In this document: one piece after another, positions 17,163 through 26,839 of the stretch
Position numbering within the stretch: the stretch's first letter is position 1
How the letters are laid out: every line of letters begins with the position of its first letter
Assembly (NCBI GenBank): GCA_965228005.1
Contig: CBDDGV010000003.1
Coordinates: 1,054,001-1,118,000, forward strand
Reading direction: 5' to 3'
Source: JBCCXZ01 sp965228005
GTDB taxonomy: Bacteria > Planctomycetota > Planctomycetia > Pirellulales > Lacipirellulaceae
DNA length: 64,000 nucleotides
Made by a program: the position numbers and the translations under genes
Notes under the pieces: model-generated
What the model was told of the DNA's origin: nothing
The model's database searches: none
What the model saw: the letters and a program-made list of their open reading frames with translations, nothing else

Positions 17163-18575
17163 ATGCCCGCCGCTCAAGCCGCACCTGGACCCGCTGCACC
17201 GTTCCGGCCCGGATTGAACCTGAACCTCAAGCACCTCGGCCGGGTACTCCGCGGACGCTCGCCCGGCCAGCTTATTATTCAGTACACCGACCGCTGCAAC
17301 GCCCGCTGCCCGCAGTGCGAGATGCGGGTGCAGAACGACTTCGACCGCACCGCCCTCGATCTCGACCGCGGCAAGAAGCTGATCGACGCGGCCGTGAAGA
17401 ACGGCGTCGCGGCACTCTCATTCACCGGGGGCGAGCCCTTTCTCAAGCAGGACGAGGTGCTGCAGCTGATCGGCTACGCCGGCGAGGCCGGCATTAAGTA
17501 TATCCGCACCGGCACCAACGGTTTCATGTTCCTCGGTGCCGACAAGCCCTCGTTTGAGGGGAAGGTCCGCAAGTTCGCCGAGCGGCTAGCCGCCACCAAA
17601 CTCTACACCTTCTGGATCAGCATCGACTCGGTCGTCCCCGAGGTGCATGAAGAGATGCGCGGGCTGCCGGGCGTCCTCAAGGGCGTCGAGAAGGCCCTGC
17701 CCATCCTCGAAGAGTACGGCATCTACCCCTCGGCCAACCTCGGCATCAACCGCAACGCCGGCGGCGACTACCGCAAGGTGTTCCCGGTGAAAGACGGCCC
17801 CGCCGACTACAACCGCACCTACGATTACTTCCGCACCGCGTTCGCCCGCTTCTACACCCGCGCGGCGGACATGGGGTTCACGATCATCAACATGTGCTAC
17901 CCGATGAGCGTCGACCCCGAGGAGGCCTCCGACCCGCTGCAGGCCGTGTACACGGCCACCTCGACCGACCGCATCGTCCGCTTCACGCCCGACGAGAAGG
18001 TGCCGCTGTTCCAGGCGCTCTACGACACCGTCCCGGAGCACCGCTCGAAGATCCGCATCTTCACCCCCCGCACATCGGTCAAGACGATCATCGAGCAATA
18101 CTCCGGAACCGGCGAGCCGAAGTACGCCTGCCGCGGCGGCATCGATTACTTCTTCGTCAGCTCCGTCGACGGCAACGCGTACCCCTGCGGCTACCGCGGC
18201 GACGAGAACATGGGCCCCTACTGGGACCTCGACCTCAACAGCGTCGACAAACAGCGCAACTGCACCGACTGCGACTGGGAGTGCTTCCGCGACCCGTCGG
18301 AGCTCTCCGGCCCGGTGCTGGAAGCGGTGAAGAGCCCGCTGCAGATCGCCGGCCGGCTGATCCGCGACCGCGAGTTCACCAAGCTCTGGTGGGAAGACCT
18401 GAGCTACTACCGAGCCTGCAATTACTTCTGCGGCCGCGTGCCGCCCAACCGCAAGAAGCTCGAGCGGTTCGCGTTCGACGGCACGCCCTTCGTGCCGCCC
18501 CCGATGGAGCAGCCGCTCGAGCCCGAAGCGGCCGCCGCCCCGCCCCGCCGCGAGGCCCTGGAGACCGTCTGTTGA
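17163..18575 (+). CDS. Radical SAM protein with C-terminal auxiliary cysteine cluster
   Basis: This is a 470-residue protein. The start at 17163 follows GGGAGG at good spacing; the frame extends back to 16944 but without a recognisable start. C45, C49 and C52 (CNARCPQC) form the CxxxCxxC motif that binds the radical 4Fe-4S cluster with S-adenosylmethionine, followed by the GGEP-type motif (SFTGGEPFL). The C-terminal region has more cysteines (CRGGIDYFF, YPCGYRG, CTDCDWEC), as in SPASM or twitch auxiliary-cluster domains. The substrate is not predictable. The glycosyltransferase fusion 133 bp downstream suggests a joint role in envelope lipid or glycan modification, but that is inference. Confidence 0.85.
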   Translation: MPAAQAAPGPAAPFRPGLNLNLKHLGRVLRGRSPGQLIIQYTDRCNARCPQCEMRVQNDFDRTALDLDRGKKLIDAAVKNGVAALSFTGGEPFLKQDEVLQLIGYAGEAGIKYIRTGTNGFMFLGADKPSFEGKVRKFAERLAATKLYTFWISIDSVVPEVHEEMRGLPGVLKGVEKALPILEEYGIYPSANLGINRNAGGDYRKVFPVKDGPADYNRTYDYFRTAFARFYTRAADMGFTIINMCYPMSVDPEEASDPLQAVYTATSTDRIVRFTPDEKVPLFQALYDTVPEHRSKIRIFTPRTSVKTIIEQYSGTGEPKYACRGGIDYFFVSSVDGNAYPCGYRGDENMGPYWDLDLNSVDKQRNCTDCDWECFRDPSELSGPVLEAVKSPLQIAGRLIRDREFTKLWWEDLSYYRACNYFCGRVPPNRKKLERFAFDGTPFVPPPMEQPLEPEAAAAPPRREALETVC

Positions 18576-18708
18576 GCCGCACGCTCCACCGCCCGCTCCA
18601 TCAAGACAGGGGCCGCACGCGCCCCGCTGCTCGAGTTGTTTGTACCCACGCGCGCGGAACGGATATCCGCGGCGTCCCTCTGGATTTCGTCAACGCGGAG
18701 CCCGGTTG

Positions 18709-21105
18709 ATGCACGAAAGCAAATGCGACCTGCACGTCCACTCGAAGTTCTCCAACGACCCCGGCGAGTGGCTCCTCAAGCAGGTCGGCGCCCACGAGTC
18801 CTACGTCGAACCGCGGTTCATCTACGACCGGGCCCGTGAGCGGGGCATGCAGCTGGTCACCATCTCCGACCACGACTGCATCGAGGGCGCCCGTTCCATC
18901 GAGCACCTGGAAGGCGTGTTCCTCTCCTCCGAGACCACCGTCTACTTCCCCGAGGACGGCTGCAAGGTCCACATCCTCGTCACTGGCGTCACGCCCGATC
19001 AGTTCGCCGAGATCGACCGCCGCCGCTGCGACCTCTACGATTTCCAGCGCTACGTCAGTCAGCAAGGCGTCATCCACTCGGTCGCCCACCCGCTGTTCCA
19101 GGTCAACGACCAGATGACGGCCGACCACGTCGAGAAGCTGCTTCTGCTCTTCCCCCGGTTCGAGCTGATCAACGGCTCGCGGCACGGCCGCGCGATGGAG
19201 ATCGCCGAGGCGATCTTCAAGAACCTCACGCCCAGCCTGTTCGTCGAGATGGCCCGCCGCCAGGGCATCGAGCCCGTGGGCGACGTCCCCTGGCGGAAGC
19301 ACTTCACCGGCGGCAGCGACGACCACGGCGGCGAGTACATCGCGTCGGCCTACACCCGCACGCCCGAGGCGTCCGACGTGGACGGCTTCCTCGCCAACCT
19401 GCGCAACGGCCTGCACGCCCCCGGCGGCGTCCACGGGGGCTCGCTCCGCCTGGGGCACAGCTTCCTCTCGATCGCCCGCGAGTTCCACAAGCACCGCTTC
19501 AGCGGCGACCCTCACAACCCGTTCGCCGAACTGGTCGAGCGCGTCCTCCACGACAGCGACCCGGGGAGCACGGCGTTCTCCTATCCGAGCGGCGCCGAAC
19601 TCAACGAAGCCCAACTGAACGAACAAGACGAAGCCGACCGCTTCCCGGACGCGGCCGCCGTCTTCAGCAAGGCCCGCGACGCCGCCGGCGAGTACGGCGG
19701 CAGCTTCGCCGAGCAGCTCTTCACCGGCCTGATGTCGTTCGACCTCGACGGCATCGCCGCATCGCTCGCCCCGATGCTCCGCTCCGCCCTGTCGGCGGCG
19801 CCGTACGTCGCCTCGTTCCACACGCAGCACAAGGACGAGGTCTTCCTCCGCGACATCGCCGGCCGCTTCGACGCCGCCCACGACCTCCGCCGCAGCGGCC
19901 AGCGGCGGCTCTGGATGACCGACACGTTCGACGACGTGAACGGCGTAGCCGCCACCATCCGCCGCCTCGCCGAAACCGCGGCGGCGCGCGACCTCCCACT
20001 CAAGGTGGCCACCTGCCTGGAGGAAACGCCCGAGACCGGCTTCCCGCTGGTCAACTTCCAACCGCAGCTCACGATGCCGATCCCCGCTTACACGGAGCTC
20101 ACCGTCTCGCTCCCGTCGATGCTGGAAGTCGTTGAGCTGATCGAGCGCGAGAAGTACGGCCAGCTGATCATCTCCTGCCCCGGCCCGGTCGGCCTCATGG
20201 GCGTGCTGGCCGGCAAGCTGCTCAAGCTGCCCGTCTACGGCGTTTACCACACCGACTTCCCCCGCTACGCCCGCATGCTCACCGGCGACCTCCGCCTCGA
20301 GCAGTGGATGTGGAGCTACATCCGCTGGTTCTACTCCGGCATGGAGGGCGTGTTCGTCCCCAGCAACTTCTACCGCCGACAGCTTACGGAGAACGGGTTC
20401 GACCCCCGCAAGCTCAAGCTGCTCCCCCGCGGCGTCGACACCAACGTGTTCAACCCCTCGCACAAGCGGCCCGGCATGTGGCAGGAGCACGGGCTGGAAG
20501 ACCGCTTCACGTTCCTCTACGTCGGCCGCGTCTCGCGCGAGAAGAACATGGAGCTGCTGCTCGACACGTTCGCCGCGTTGGTGGCCGATGGCCTGCAAGC
20601 CAACCTCGCCGTGGTGGGCGACGGCCCCATCCGCAGCGAGCTTGAAGACCGCTACCGCGGCCTGCCGATCGCCTTCACGGGTTACCTCCGCGGCGACGAC
20701 CTCGCCGCCGCCTACGCCAGCTCCGACCTGTTCGTGTTCCCGAGCACGACCGACACCTTCGGCAACGTGGTGCTCGAGGCGATGGTCAGCGGCCTGCCGG
20801 CGATCGTGTCCGACAAGGGCGGCCCGGCCGAACTGGTGCAGCACAACCGCACCGGCTTCGTGGTGCCCGTCGACGAGCCCGGCGCCCTGGCCGCCACCAT
20901 GAAGCGTGCCACCGAGAACGCCCCGCAGCTTTCGGGCATGCGTCAGCGGTGCGTCGAAGAGGCCGGCAAGCGGAGCTGGGAGTCGGTGTTCGACACGCTC
21001 TGGGCAGGCACTTCGCCCGACGCCGCCCCGGCGCACGTCCCCGCGGGCATGAGCGGCATCCGCTCTCGCCGCGACGACGAAGAGCACCGCCACACGGCGC
21101 TGTAG
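18709..21105 (+). CDS. PHP-domain phosphoesterase fused to GT4 glycosyltransferase
   Basis: This is a 798-residue two-enzyme protein. The N-terminal PHP domain keeps its metal-binding motifs: HVH (residues 9-11), SDHD (53-56), a His in SVAHPLF and GGSDDHGG. The C-terminal half is a GT-B glycosyltransferase of the GT4 kind: VYHTDFPRY, the GVDTNVFNPS motif, LYVGRVSREKN and the EX7E-like region TDTFGNVVLEAMVSG. A long linker of Ala/Glu-rich helices (about 300-370) joins them. The start at 18709 has GGAG upstream; the frame extends to 18640 without support. It follows the radical SAM gene. A PHP hydrolase joined to a retaining sugar transferase could remove a phosphate and add a sugar to the same lipid acceptor; this is inference. 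Confidence 0.88.
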   Translation: MHESKCDLHVHSKFSNDPGEWLLKQVGAHESYVEPRFIYDRARERGMQLVTISDHDCIEGARSIEHLEGVFLSSETTVYFPEDGCKVHILVTGVTPDQFAEIDRRRCDLYDFQRYVSQQGVIHSVAHPLFQVNDQMTADHVEKLLLLFPRFELINGSRHGRAMEIAEAIFKNLTPSLFVEMARRQGIEPVGDVPWRKHFTGGSDDHGGEYIASAYTRTPEASDVDGFLANLRNGLHAPGGVHGGSLRLGHSFLSIAREFHKHRFSGDPHNPFAELVERVLHDSDPGSTAFSYPSGAELNEAQLNEQDEADRFPDAAAVFSKARDAAGEYGGSFAEQLFTGLMSFDLDGIAASLAPMLRSALSAAPYVASFHTQHKDEVFLRDIAGRFDAAHDLRRSGQRRLWMTDTFDDVNGVAATIRRLAETAAARDLPLKVATCLEETPETGFPLVNFQPQLTMPIPAYTELTVSLPSMLEVVELIEREKYGQLIISCPGPVGLMGVLAGKLLKLPVYGVYHTDFPRYARMLTGDLRLEQWMWSYIRWFYSGMEGVFVPSNFYRRQLTENGFDPRKLKLLPRGVDTNVFNPSHKRPGMWQEHGLEDRFTFLYVGRVSREKNMELLLDTFAALVADGLQANLAVVGDGPIRSELEDRYRGLPIAFTGYLRGDDLAAAYASSDLFVFPSTTDTFGNVVLEAMVSGLPAIVSDKGGPAELVQHNRTGFVVPVDEPGALAATMKRATENAPQLSGMRQRCVEEAGKRSWESVFDTLWAGTSPDAAPAHVPAGMSGIRSRRDDEEHRHTAL

Positions 21106-21133
21106 CACCGATGGCTTTCCGCCGCTGCTCGTC

Positions 21134-22054
21134 TCAGGTAGCGAGTTGCGGCTCCGCTTCCAGCGTTTCCGTCGCCGGGAGGGGTAAGATTCTGAGCTGC
21201 AGTTTCGATCGCCGCTGTTCGCTTCGCAGCAGCGCCCGGTGCCACGCGTCGGCGATCGCGTCGAACGCCAGCCGCGTGACGACGATGCTCAGGTACACAA
21301 ACAGCAGCGACCCGATCACGTCGCTCGCGAAGTGTGCGCCCTGGATCACCCGCGCCACGCCGATCAGCCCGCCGAACGCCGCCCCGCCTATCAGGAACGC
21401 GAGCGCCGCCCGGCGATGCTTCCGGTAGAGCAAAGCCGCGGGGGCCATCAAGTAGAAGCCCATCGACGCGTGCCCCGACGGGAACGACGAGTTCGAGCCC
21501 GACGCGCTGCGACCGGCGCCGATCGCCGCCTTGCCGACGGGCACGTAGGCCAGCTCGCCGCCGAACTGGGTGACCTCCCGCGGACGCGGCCGGCCGACGG
21601 TCGGTTTCAGCGTCAGGTTCACCAGCAGGCCGGGCCCGACCGCGAGCACGACGGCCAGGAACACCCCCGCCCCGGCGTAGCGGCGCATCGCCCGGCACGT
21701 CAGGCAGGCCAGTGTGGCAAAGACCCCGCCCACGCCGACCGCCATTGCAGGGACGCAGCCGTACTCGTAGAGCCAGGACCACAGCCGGGCGTCGGCCGCG
21801 GGCCAATGGCCCATCTGGGCGTCGTAGCACGCGGCCGAGATCAGCAGGTCGAGTTCGGTCAGGCGGAAGACCAGGTAGGCGGAGAGCATCGCCGCGGCGG
21901 GCGCGGCCGCCAGCCACAGCAAGTGACGGCGCTCCGGCAGCATCGAGCCGCCGGCGTCGGCGACCTCCATCCGCACCGCTTCGTTCCACGCGCGGCAGAC
22001 GCCGCTGCGCCACCGCGCGGTGAGGTTGAGGAATCGAGTTGCGGTCGTTTCCAT
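21134..22054 (-). CDS. PAP2-family membrane phosphatase
   Basis: This is a 306-residue membrane protein with about six transmembrane helices. The three phosphatase motifs are intact: KPTVGRPRP, SNSSFPSGHAS, and RVIQGAHFASDV, supplying the Lys/Arg, nucleophilic His and Asp triad of the PAP2/vanadium haloperoxidase fold. Such enzymes dephosphorylate lipid phosphates (undecaprenyl pyrophosphate, phosphatidic acid, lipid A). The exact substrate cannot be set. It is convergent with the glycosyltransferase gene, 28 bp away, and lies next to the LptF-like gene on the same strand, which suggests envelope lipid metabolism. Confidence 0.9.
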   Translation of the reverse strand: METTATRFLNLTARWRSGVCRAWNEAVRMEVADAGGSMLPERRHLLWLAAAPAAAMLSAYLVFRLTELDLLISAACYDAQMGHWPAADARLWSWLYEYGCVPAMAVGVGGVFATLACLTCRAMRRYAGAGVFLAVVLAVGPGLLVNLTLKPTVGRPRPREVTQFGGELAYVPVGKAAIGAGRSASGSNSSFPSGHASMGFYLMAPAALLYRKHRRAALAFLIGGAAFGGLIGVARVIQGAHFASDVIGSLLFVYLSIVVTRLAFDAIADAWHRALLRSEQRRSKLQLRILPLPATETLEAEPQLAT

Positions 22055-22142
22055 AGTGCCTTAGCCAAACCGTGGGAGTGCTCTGAGAGCCATCCCACAA
22101 TCGCGAATGCCGGCTATCTGTGATTGGTTCTGTTGCAGCCGC

Positions 22143-23273
22143 CTACCGGCGGATCGTACGCCGCATCAGCACCGCCCCGGCCGCAAGCAGCAGCCCGTCT
22201 CCGAGCCAGAACGCCGCCGGCGACGCCGCGCCGGACACCGCCAGCCTCTCGCTCAGCATCAGCAGCGGGTAGAAACATAATAGCACCGGCAGGAACGCCG
22301 CGAAGAAGGTCGTCATCACGTCCGAGTTCCGCAGCATCACCGCCACCGGCGCCCCGATCACGGCGAAGCACAAGCAGCTGAACCCGTTCGCCCAACGCCG
22401 GTGCGGCTCCGCTTCCAGCCGGCGCTGCTTGTCCACGCACCACTGGGCGTGGCTTTCTAGGCGAGCCCTCTCGGCGGGGCAACCGCACTCTGCGAGCTCC
22501 GTCCGGCATCGCGACTCGTCCCAGCGTGCCTGGTCGGCGTGCGAACCCAACTCATTCAGGCCCAGCCAGTCGCGGTGCACGGGCCGCGTCGGGTCGTCCA
22601 GCGGGACCGGCACCTCGATCCGCCCCGGCAGCACCACCGACGAGCCGGAAACCTCCGCCTCGGCGTTCGCGCACGTCAGCAGCAGCCCGCCGTCGCGGCT
22701 GGTGAGCACCGCCCAATCGGTCGTGATGAGCGTCTCGCCCGGGCCTTCCTCCTTAGGCACGCGGATCGCCGCGTTCACGAGTTTGTCTCCCTGCACCTCG
22801 CTGACCATGATCCTGCACCACGGTGACGCGAACGACCTTTCTTCTCGCAGCACGTTGTTCGCGATTTCCGCGACCGACCGCGACACGATCCGCTGCACGC
22901 CCGGCCGGCTCCAGCACGCGGCCAGGTCGTACGTGCAGGTCGTCAGGAAGCTCGCGAGGTAGGCCATCACCAACGCGGGGGCGAACACCCAAAAGGAGTT
23001 CACGCCCAGGCTCTTCAGGGCCGTGATCTCACCCGAACGCGACATCCGCCCGTAGACTGCTGTGACGGAGAATAGCACCGACCCCGGGATGATGTACCCC
23101 AGGGCCTCGACCAGGAAGCAGGGCATGGTCCAGAGGACGACCCCCAACGGCAGCCCCTGCCGCAGCCCCTCCTGGGCGGCCAGCCCCAGGGTGAGCAGCA
23201 CCGCTAGCACCGCGCACGTGAGCACGGCCACCAGCACCAGCTCGGTCAGAATCTGCCGCGTAACGATGCGCAT
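22143..23273 (-). CDS. LptF/LptG-family permease
   Basis: About 376 residues from the ATG at 23273 (MRIVTRQILTELVLVAVLT matches the usual LptF/G start; a longer frame reaches 23321). Transmembrane helices occur near the N-terminus, around 45-110 and in the C-terminal ~100 residues, with a soluble beta-type domain between (about 125-265). The motif GRMSRSGEITALKSLGVN is the conserved cytoplasmic coupling helix contacting LptB. The family extracts lipopolysaccharide from the inner membrane for export. Only one such gene is present here, so its partner must be elsewhere. Its presence supports a true outer membrane. Confidence 0.85.
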   Translation of the reverse strand: MRIVTRQILTELVLVAVLTCAVLAVLLTLGLAAQEGLRQGLPLGVVLWTMPCFLVEALGYIIPGSVLFSVTAVYGRMSRSGEITALKSLGVNSFWVFAPALVMAYLASFLTTCTYDLAACWSRPGVQRIVSRSVAEIANNVLREERSFASPWCRIMVSEVQGDKLVNAAIRVPKEEGPGETLITTDWAVLTSRDGGLLLTCANAEAEVSGSSVVLPGRIEVPVPLDDPTRPVHRDWLGLNELGSHADQARWDESRCRTELAECGCPAERARLESHAQWCVDKQRRLEAEPHRRWANGFSCLCFAVIGAPVAVMLRNSDVMTTFFAAFLPVLLCFYPLLMLSERLAVSGAASPAAFWLGDGLLLAAGAVLMRRTIRR

Positions 23274-23456
23274 CCGCGGGCCGGCCCTCCAGAATCGAGG
23301 ACTCCGGCGCATGCGGTGCATGGAAGAAGCGGGTCCCTGATGGCCTTATCGGCCCGGCGGGCGCGCTACTTGCTCACAAGCGAGCGCGGCGCCATCTCTT
23401 CACAGGGCTTCTGCCCAAAGAGCCCGCGGAGGACAGAACGCTAGCACAGCCCCGGG

Positions 23457-23478
23457 CCCGCCGACTTCAGTCGGCGGG
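23457..23478. repeat. REP-like perfect hairpin
   Basis: Two 10-base arms (23457-23466, CCCGCCGACT, and 23469-23478) are perfectly complementary around a 2-base loop. They sit 19 bp downstream of the DUF1207 gene stop on the minus strand. There is no T-run, so it is better described as a REP-type palindrome that may stabilise the mRNA end. Confidence 0.5.
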
Positions 23479-23497
23479 TGCTCCGTGAGCCGAGCGA

Positions 23498-24499
23498 TCA
23501 GAAATCGTAGAACACGCCCCAGCCGATCTGCTGCTCGAAGTCGTCGAAGAACGAGAACTGCCGGCTGAACCCGTTGTAGTAGTAGAGCCCCGTGCGGAAC
23601 GTGCCCGCCCCCGAGTAGTCGGCCTTCCACGCCCAGCCCGCTTGCAGCGCCAGGTTGCCGCCGAAGTCGAGCTCCTCACGCAGGTGGCCGTTGATGGCGA
23701 AGTACGGCTCGCCCCGGAAGCCCGTCGGTCCCGCAGGGCCGTAATCGACGCCGAACTGAAACTCCCATGGCTCGGAGACCTCGACGTTAAACGCCCAGGC
23801 CGCTTCGGCGTACAGCCGCAGCTTCGGAGTCCAGTAGTACGAATAACCGAACAGCAGCGCGTCGCGCACAAAGTTCACCGACGGCACGCCGGGGTTCGCG
23901 AAGATGAAGTCGTCTACCAGGTGCGCGCTCACGTGGTAGTAGCCGAACTTGTACCGGTCGCGGCCGTCGCCGTAGGTCAGCAGCAGGTCGGCTCGGTAGT
24001 CGGTTGCGTCGACGCTCAGTTCGTTGTCGGCGTCTTGACGCAGCTTGGCCCCCGCCAGGAGGTCGAATTGCAGGCCCTCCGCCTTGTTCTTCGGCCCGTA
24101 CCGCCACAGGCCCACGCGGCCGCCGAGGTACGAGTCGGAGAGCGCTCCGAGGTCGTCCTCGTTAACCAAGCGGTACTCCAGCCGCGGTTCGGCGGCCGAG
24201 GCCCAGTAAGTGTGGTAGATCGTCCCGCGAGGCATCGTGTGAAATACCCACTCGTCGACGGGCTCGTCCTTGAGGACCAGCTCGACCCCCGGCGGGCAGT
24301 ACGCGGGGTCGAACGCCTGTTGGCTGATCGGCGATTCGATCACCGGCAGGGCCTGCAGGTCGATCGGCTCGGCGACCGGCTCGGAGAACAACACCTCCTG
24401 CCCCGGTGCCGGCAACGCAGCGGCAAGCCCCGCCGCCAGCGCCGCCAACACGGCACTGCAGACGAGTAGCGGCTCACGTTTGTGGGACGCAAACGGCAT
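23498..24499 (-). CDS. DUF1207-type outer-membrane protein
   Basis: This is a 333-residue secreted protein. A basic N-terminus and a hydrophobic stretch (about 12-33, ending APGQ) form a signal peptide. The mature part is rich in alternating aromatic and polar residues typical of beta-strands and ends in FYDF, an aromatic C-terminus as used for outer-membrane insertion. The region EEWVFHTMPRGTIYHTYWAS onwards resembles DUF1207 proteins common in planctomycetes. The function is unknown. It stands alone between the LptF-like and DPP-IV-like genes. Confidence 0.78.
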   Translation of the reverse strand: MPFASHKREPLLVCSAVLAALAAGLAAALPAPGQEVLFSEPVAEPIDLQALPVIESPISQQAFDPAYCPPGVELVLKDEPVDEWVFHTMPRGTIYHTYWASAAEPRLEYRLVNEDDLGALSDSYLGGRVGLWRYGPKNKAEGLQFDLLAGAKLRQDADNELSVDATDYRADLLLTYGDGRDRYKFGYYHVSAHLVDDFIFANPGVPSVNFVRDALLFGYSYYWTPKLRLYAEAAWAFNVEVSEPWEFQFGVDYGPAGPTGFRGEPYFAINGHLREELDFGGNLALQAGWAWKADYSGAGTFRTGLYYYNGFSRQFSFFDDFEQQIGWGVFYDF

Positions 24500-24644
24500 C
24501 GTTCCGCCAAGAGCAGGAGTAGGTCCGGCCCGCAGAGCCGTGCGGCTGCGGGGTAGCGAGCGGCGGAGGGTACGTTTGCGCGGCGGGCCGGGTCAACGCC
24601 GGACTGCGCCCGCAAACCGCGTTATCGAGCAGGCGAGACGCTAG

Positions 24645-26810
24645 CTATGCGGGCGCCGAATCAATCAGCTTCTCTCTGAAGAAGCGGGCCGTTGCCTCGT
24701 AGAGCCGGGTGACCACTCCCGGCTCGGTCACCATGTGCGTGTGCCCGGCGAGCGGCAGGAAACGGTGCTCCACCCCCGCACGCAGGAGTCTGTCGCTCAA
24801 TTTCAGCGAACCGGTCAGGTAGCAGTTGTCGTCCGCCGTGCCGTGGATCAACAACAGAGGCCGCTCCAGGCCGTCGGCGTAGGTCAGCACGTCGCTCACG
24901 CGGTACGCCTCGGGCGACTGCTGCGGCAGGCCGAGGTAGCGCTCCGTGTAGTGCGTGTCGTAGTCGCGGAAGTCGACCACCGGCGCCCCGCTCACCGCGG
25001 CGTGGAACACGTCGGGCAGCCGCATCACGGCCATCGCCGAGAGGTAGCCCCCGAACGACCAGCCGTAGACCCCTACCCGGCTGCGGTCGAGTTCCGGGAA
25101 TCGATCGCACAGCAAACCGAGTGCTTCGACCTGGTCTTCGAGCGGCGCTGTGCCGAAGTCGCCGCGGATCGACCGTTCCCAATCCCGCCCGCGGGCGGGA
25201 GTCCCCCGGCCGTCGGCGGACACGACCACGAATCCTTGATCGGCCAACCACTGGTCGAGCGCGGCCGTCGCCCGCCCGACACGCACCGTCTGCGCCCCCG
25301 GCCCGCCGTACACCGACACCAGGACCGGGTACGACAGCGTCGGGTCGAAACCCGCCGGCCGCGTGACCGAAGCGTGGTAGCGGCGTGCGCCTTCCAGCAC
25401 CAGCAGCTCACGACGCAACGGCGGCGGGGATTCGGCCTCGGAGCGGAGCGAGCCCGACGGTTCACCGAGCAAGCCGTCCTCGACCGGCCGGATGCTCCAG
25501 ACCGTCTGGCCCTGGAGCGACGCCGCCTTCGCCAGCGCGACGCCGCACCCATCCCTGAGCACCGCGGTGGTCTCTTGTGTTGCAGGTTCGGGAGCAGGCT
25601 GCGACGCCCCGTCCAACGGGAAGGACTCCACCCGCCAGCACGCCGGGTCGCGTGCGGTCTCTGCCCACAACAGCCCGGCGGACTCGTCCACGTGCAGCAG
25701 ATTCTGAAAGCCATCCTCCGGCCGGGTGATCTCTCGGAGGAGATTGCCATCGCTAGAACGCAACTCCACCTGGCGGGCGCCGCGGCGCTCGGTCATCCAG
25801 AGGAAGCCCGCGCCGTCGTTGAGCCAACGCGGGAACGACTGGTCGAGGTTCAGCCACGAACCGTCCGTTTCGGTGTGCAGCAGCGTCGTCCCGCCCGTCG
25901 TTGCGTCGACGGCCAGCAGCTGCAGTTCGGTCTGCTCACGGTTCTGCACCGCGATGGTCAGCGGCCCCGCCTTGGCCCACACGACCGTGGCGAGGTAGGG
26001 CAGGGCGGTCCGGTCCCAATCGACCCACACCGGTTCGTTGTTGCCGACGAAGTCGACAATGCCCAACCGTACGTCTGCGTTCGTTGTGCCTGCCCGCGGG
26101 TAGCGGAAGCTCGTCGGCTGCCGCCCGGGGTCGAACGGGTCTCCGATGTGCAGCAACTCGACCGCCGCCTCGTCGGTCTGCTGGAAAGCGATCCGCTGGC
26201 TATCGGGCGACCACCACCAGCCCCGCATGCGGTGCATCTCTTCTTGGGCGACGAACTCCGCCAGCCCGTTGCTGAGCGTGTCGGTAGCCGAATCGGTCAA
26301 TCGCCGCTGCGTGTCGTCTTCCAGGTCGATGACGTAGAGGTCGCCGCCGCGTACGCAAGCAACGTGTTTGCCGTCGGGCGAGAGCCGGGCGTCCACCGCC
26401 GGACCGCTGTCCGCCGGCAGCTCTCTCGTCGCGCCACTCTTGCGATCCAGCAGGAACAGCCGCCCGCCGACCGGCGTGAGCACCATCGACCCGTCCCCCG
26501 AGAGCTCGAACGAAGCGATCCCCCGCGCCGGCATCCGCATCCGCTCCCGGCGGGCCAGCTCCTCGACGCTGAGCGTCTCCTCCTCGCCGGCCAGCAGTTG
26601 TTCGGGGTCGCAGAGAAGCCGCTCCGCTCCGCTGGCGATCGTGTGCTCGTAGAGCCGCTGCACGCGGTCGCGGGCCGCCGATCGCAAGAACAGCACCGCC
26701 GAGCTGTCGGGCGTGATCACCGGCGAAACCGGGTGCCCCGATCGGTAACGGTCCGTCGCGGCGTAACGCCAAAGAGGGGATTCGTCGGCGGAGGCGTTCT
26801 TGGCGTCCAT
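24645..26810 (-). CDS. Dipeptidyl peptidase IV-like serine peptidase (S9 family)
   Basis: This is a 721-residue protein of the usual DPP-IV length. The N-terminal ~450 residues form a beta-propeller, including the Glu-Glu substrate-N-terminus sensor in FVAQEEMHRMRGWWWSPDS. The C-terminal alpha/beta-hydrolase has Ser about 585 (VYGWSFGGYLSAM), Asp about 660 (IHGTADDN) and His about 690 (PLAGHTHMV), so the triad is complete. No clear signal peptide is seen at the ATG used, so it may act in the cytoplasm. It releases N-terminal dipeptides with Pro or Ala at the second position in the family. The M24 and DUF885 peptidase genes follow upstream on the same strand, suggesting a peptide-degradation set. 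Confidence 0.92.
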   Translation of the reverse strand: MDAKNASADESPLWRYAATDRYRSGHPVSPVITPDSSAVLFLRSAARDRVQRLYEHTIASGAERLLCDPEQLLAGEEETLSVEELARRERMRMPARGIASFELSGDGSMVLTPVGGRLFLLDRKSGATRELPADSGPAVDARLSPDGKHVACVRGGDLYVIDLEDDTQRRLTDSATDTLSNGLAEFVAQEEMHRMRGWWWSPDSQRIAFQQTDEAAVELLHIGDPFDPGRQPTSFRYPRAGTTNADVRLGIVDFVGNNEPVWVDWDRTALPYLATVVWAKAGPLTIAVQNREQTELQLLAVDATTGGTTLLHTETDGSWLNLDQSFPRWLNDGAGFLWMTERRGARQVELRSSDGNLLREITRPEDGFQNLLHVDESAGLLWAETARDPACWRVESFPLDGASQPAPEPATQETTAVLRDGCGVALAKAASLQGQTVWSIRPVEDGLLGEPSGSLRSEAESPPPLRRELLVLEGARRYHASVTRPAGFDPTLSYPVLVSVYGGPGAQTVRVGRATAALDQWLADQGFVVVSADGRGTPARGRDWERSIRGDFGTAPLEDQVEALGLLCDRFPELDRSRVGVYGWSFGGYLSAMAVMRLPDVFHAAVSGAPVVDFRDYDTHYTERYLGLPQQSPEAYRVSDVLTYADGLERPLLLIHGTADDNCYLTGSLKLSDRLLRAGVEHRFLPLAGHTHMVTEPGVVTRLYEATARFFREKLIDSAPA

Positions 26811-26839
26811 TCGCTTAGTCCCGCGCTCCGGCTGCGGTG

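Noticed and set aside
18601..21108. 835-codon minus-strand frame opposite the PHP-GT4 gene
   Set aside because: It is an exact shadow of a gene with intact catalytic motifs, and its sequence is low-complexity.
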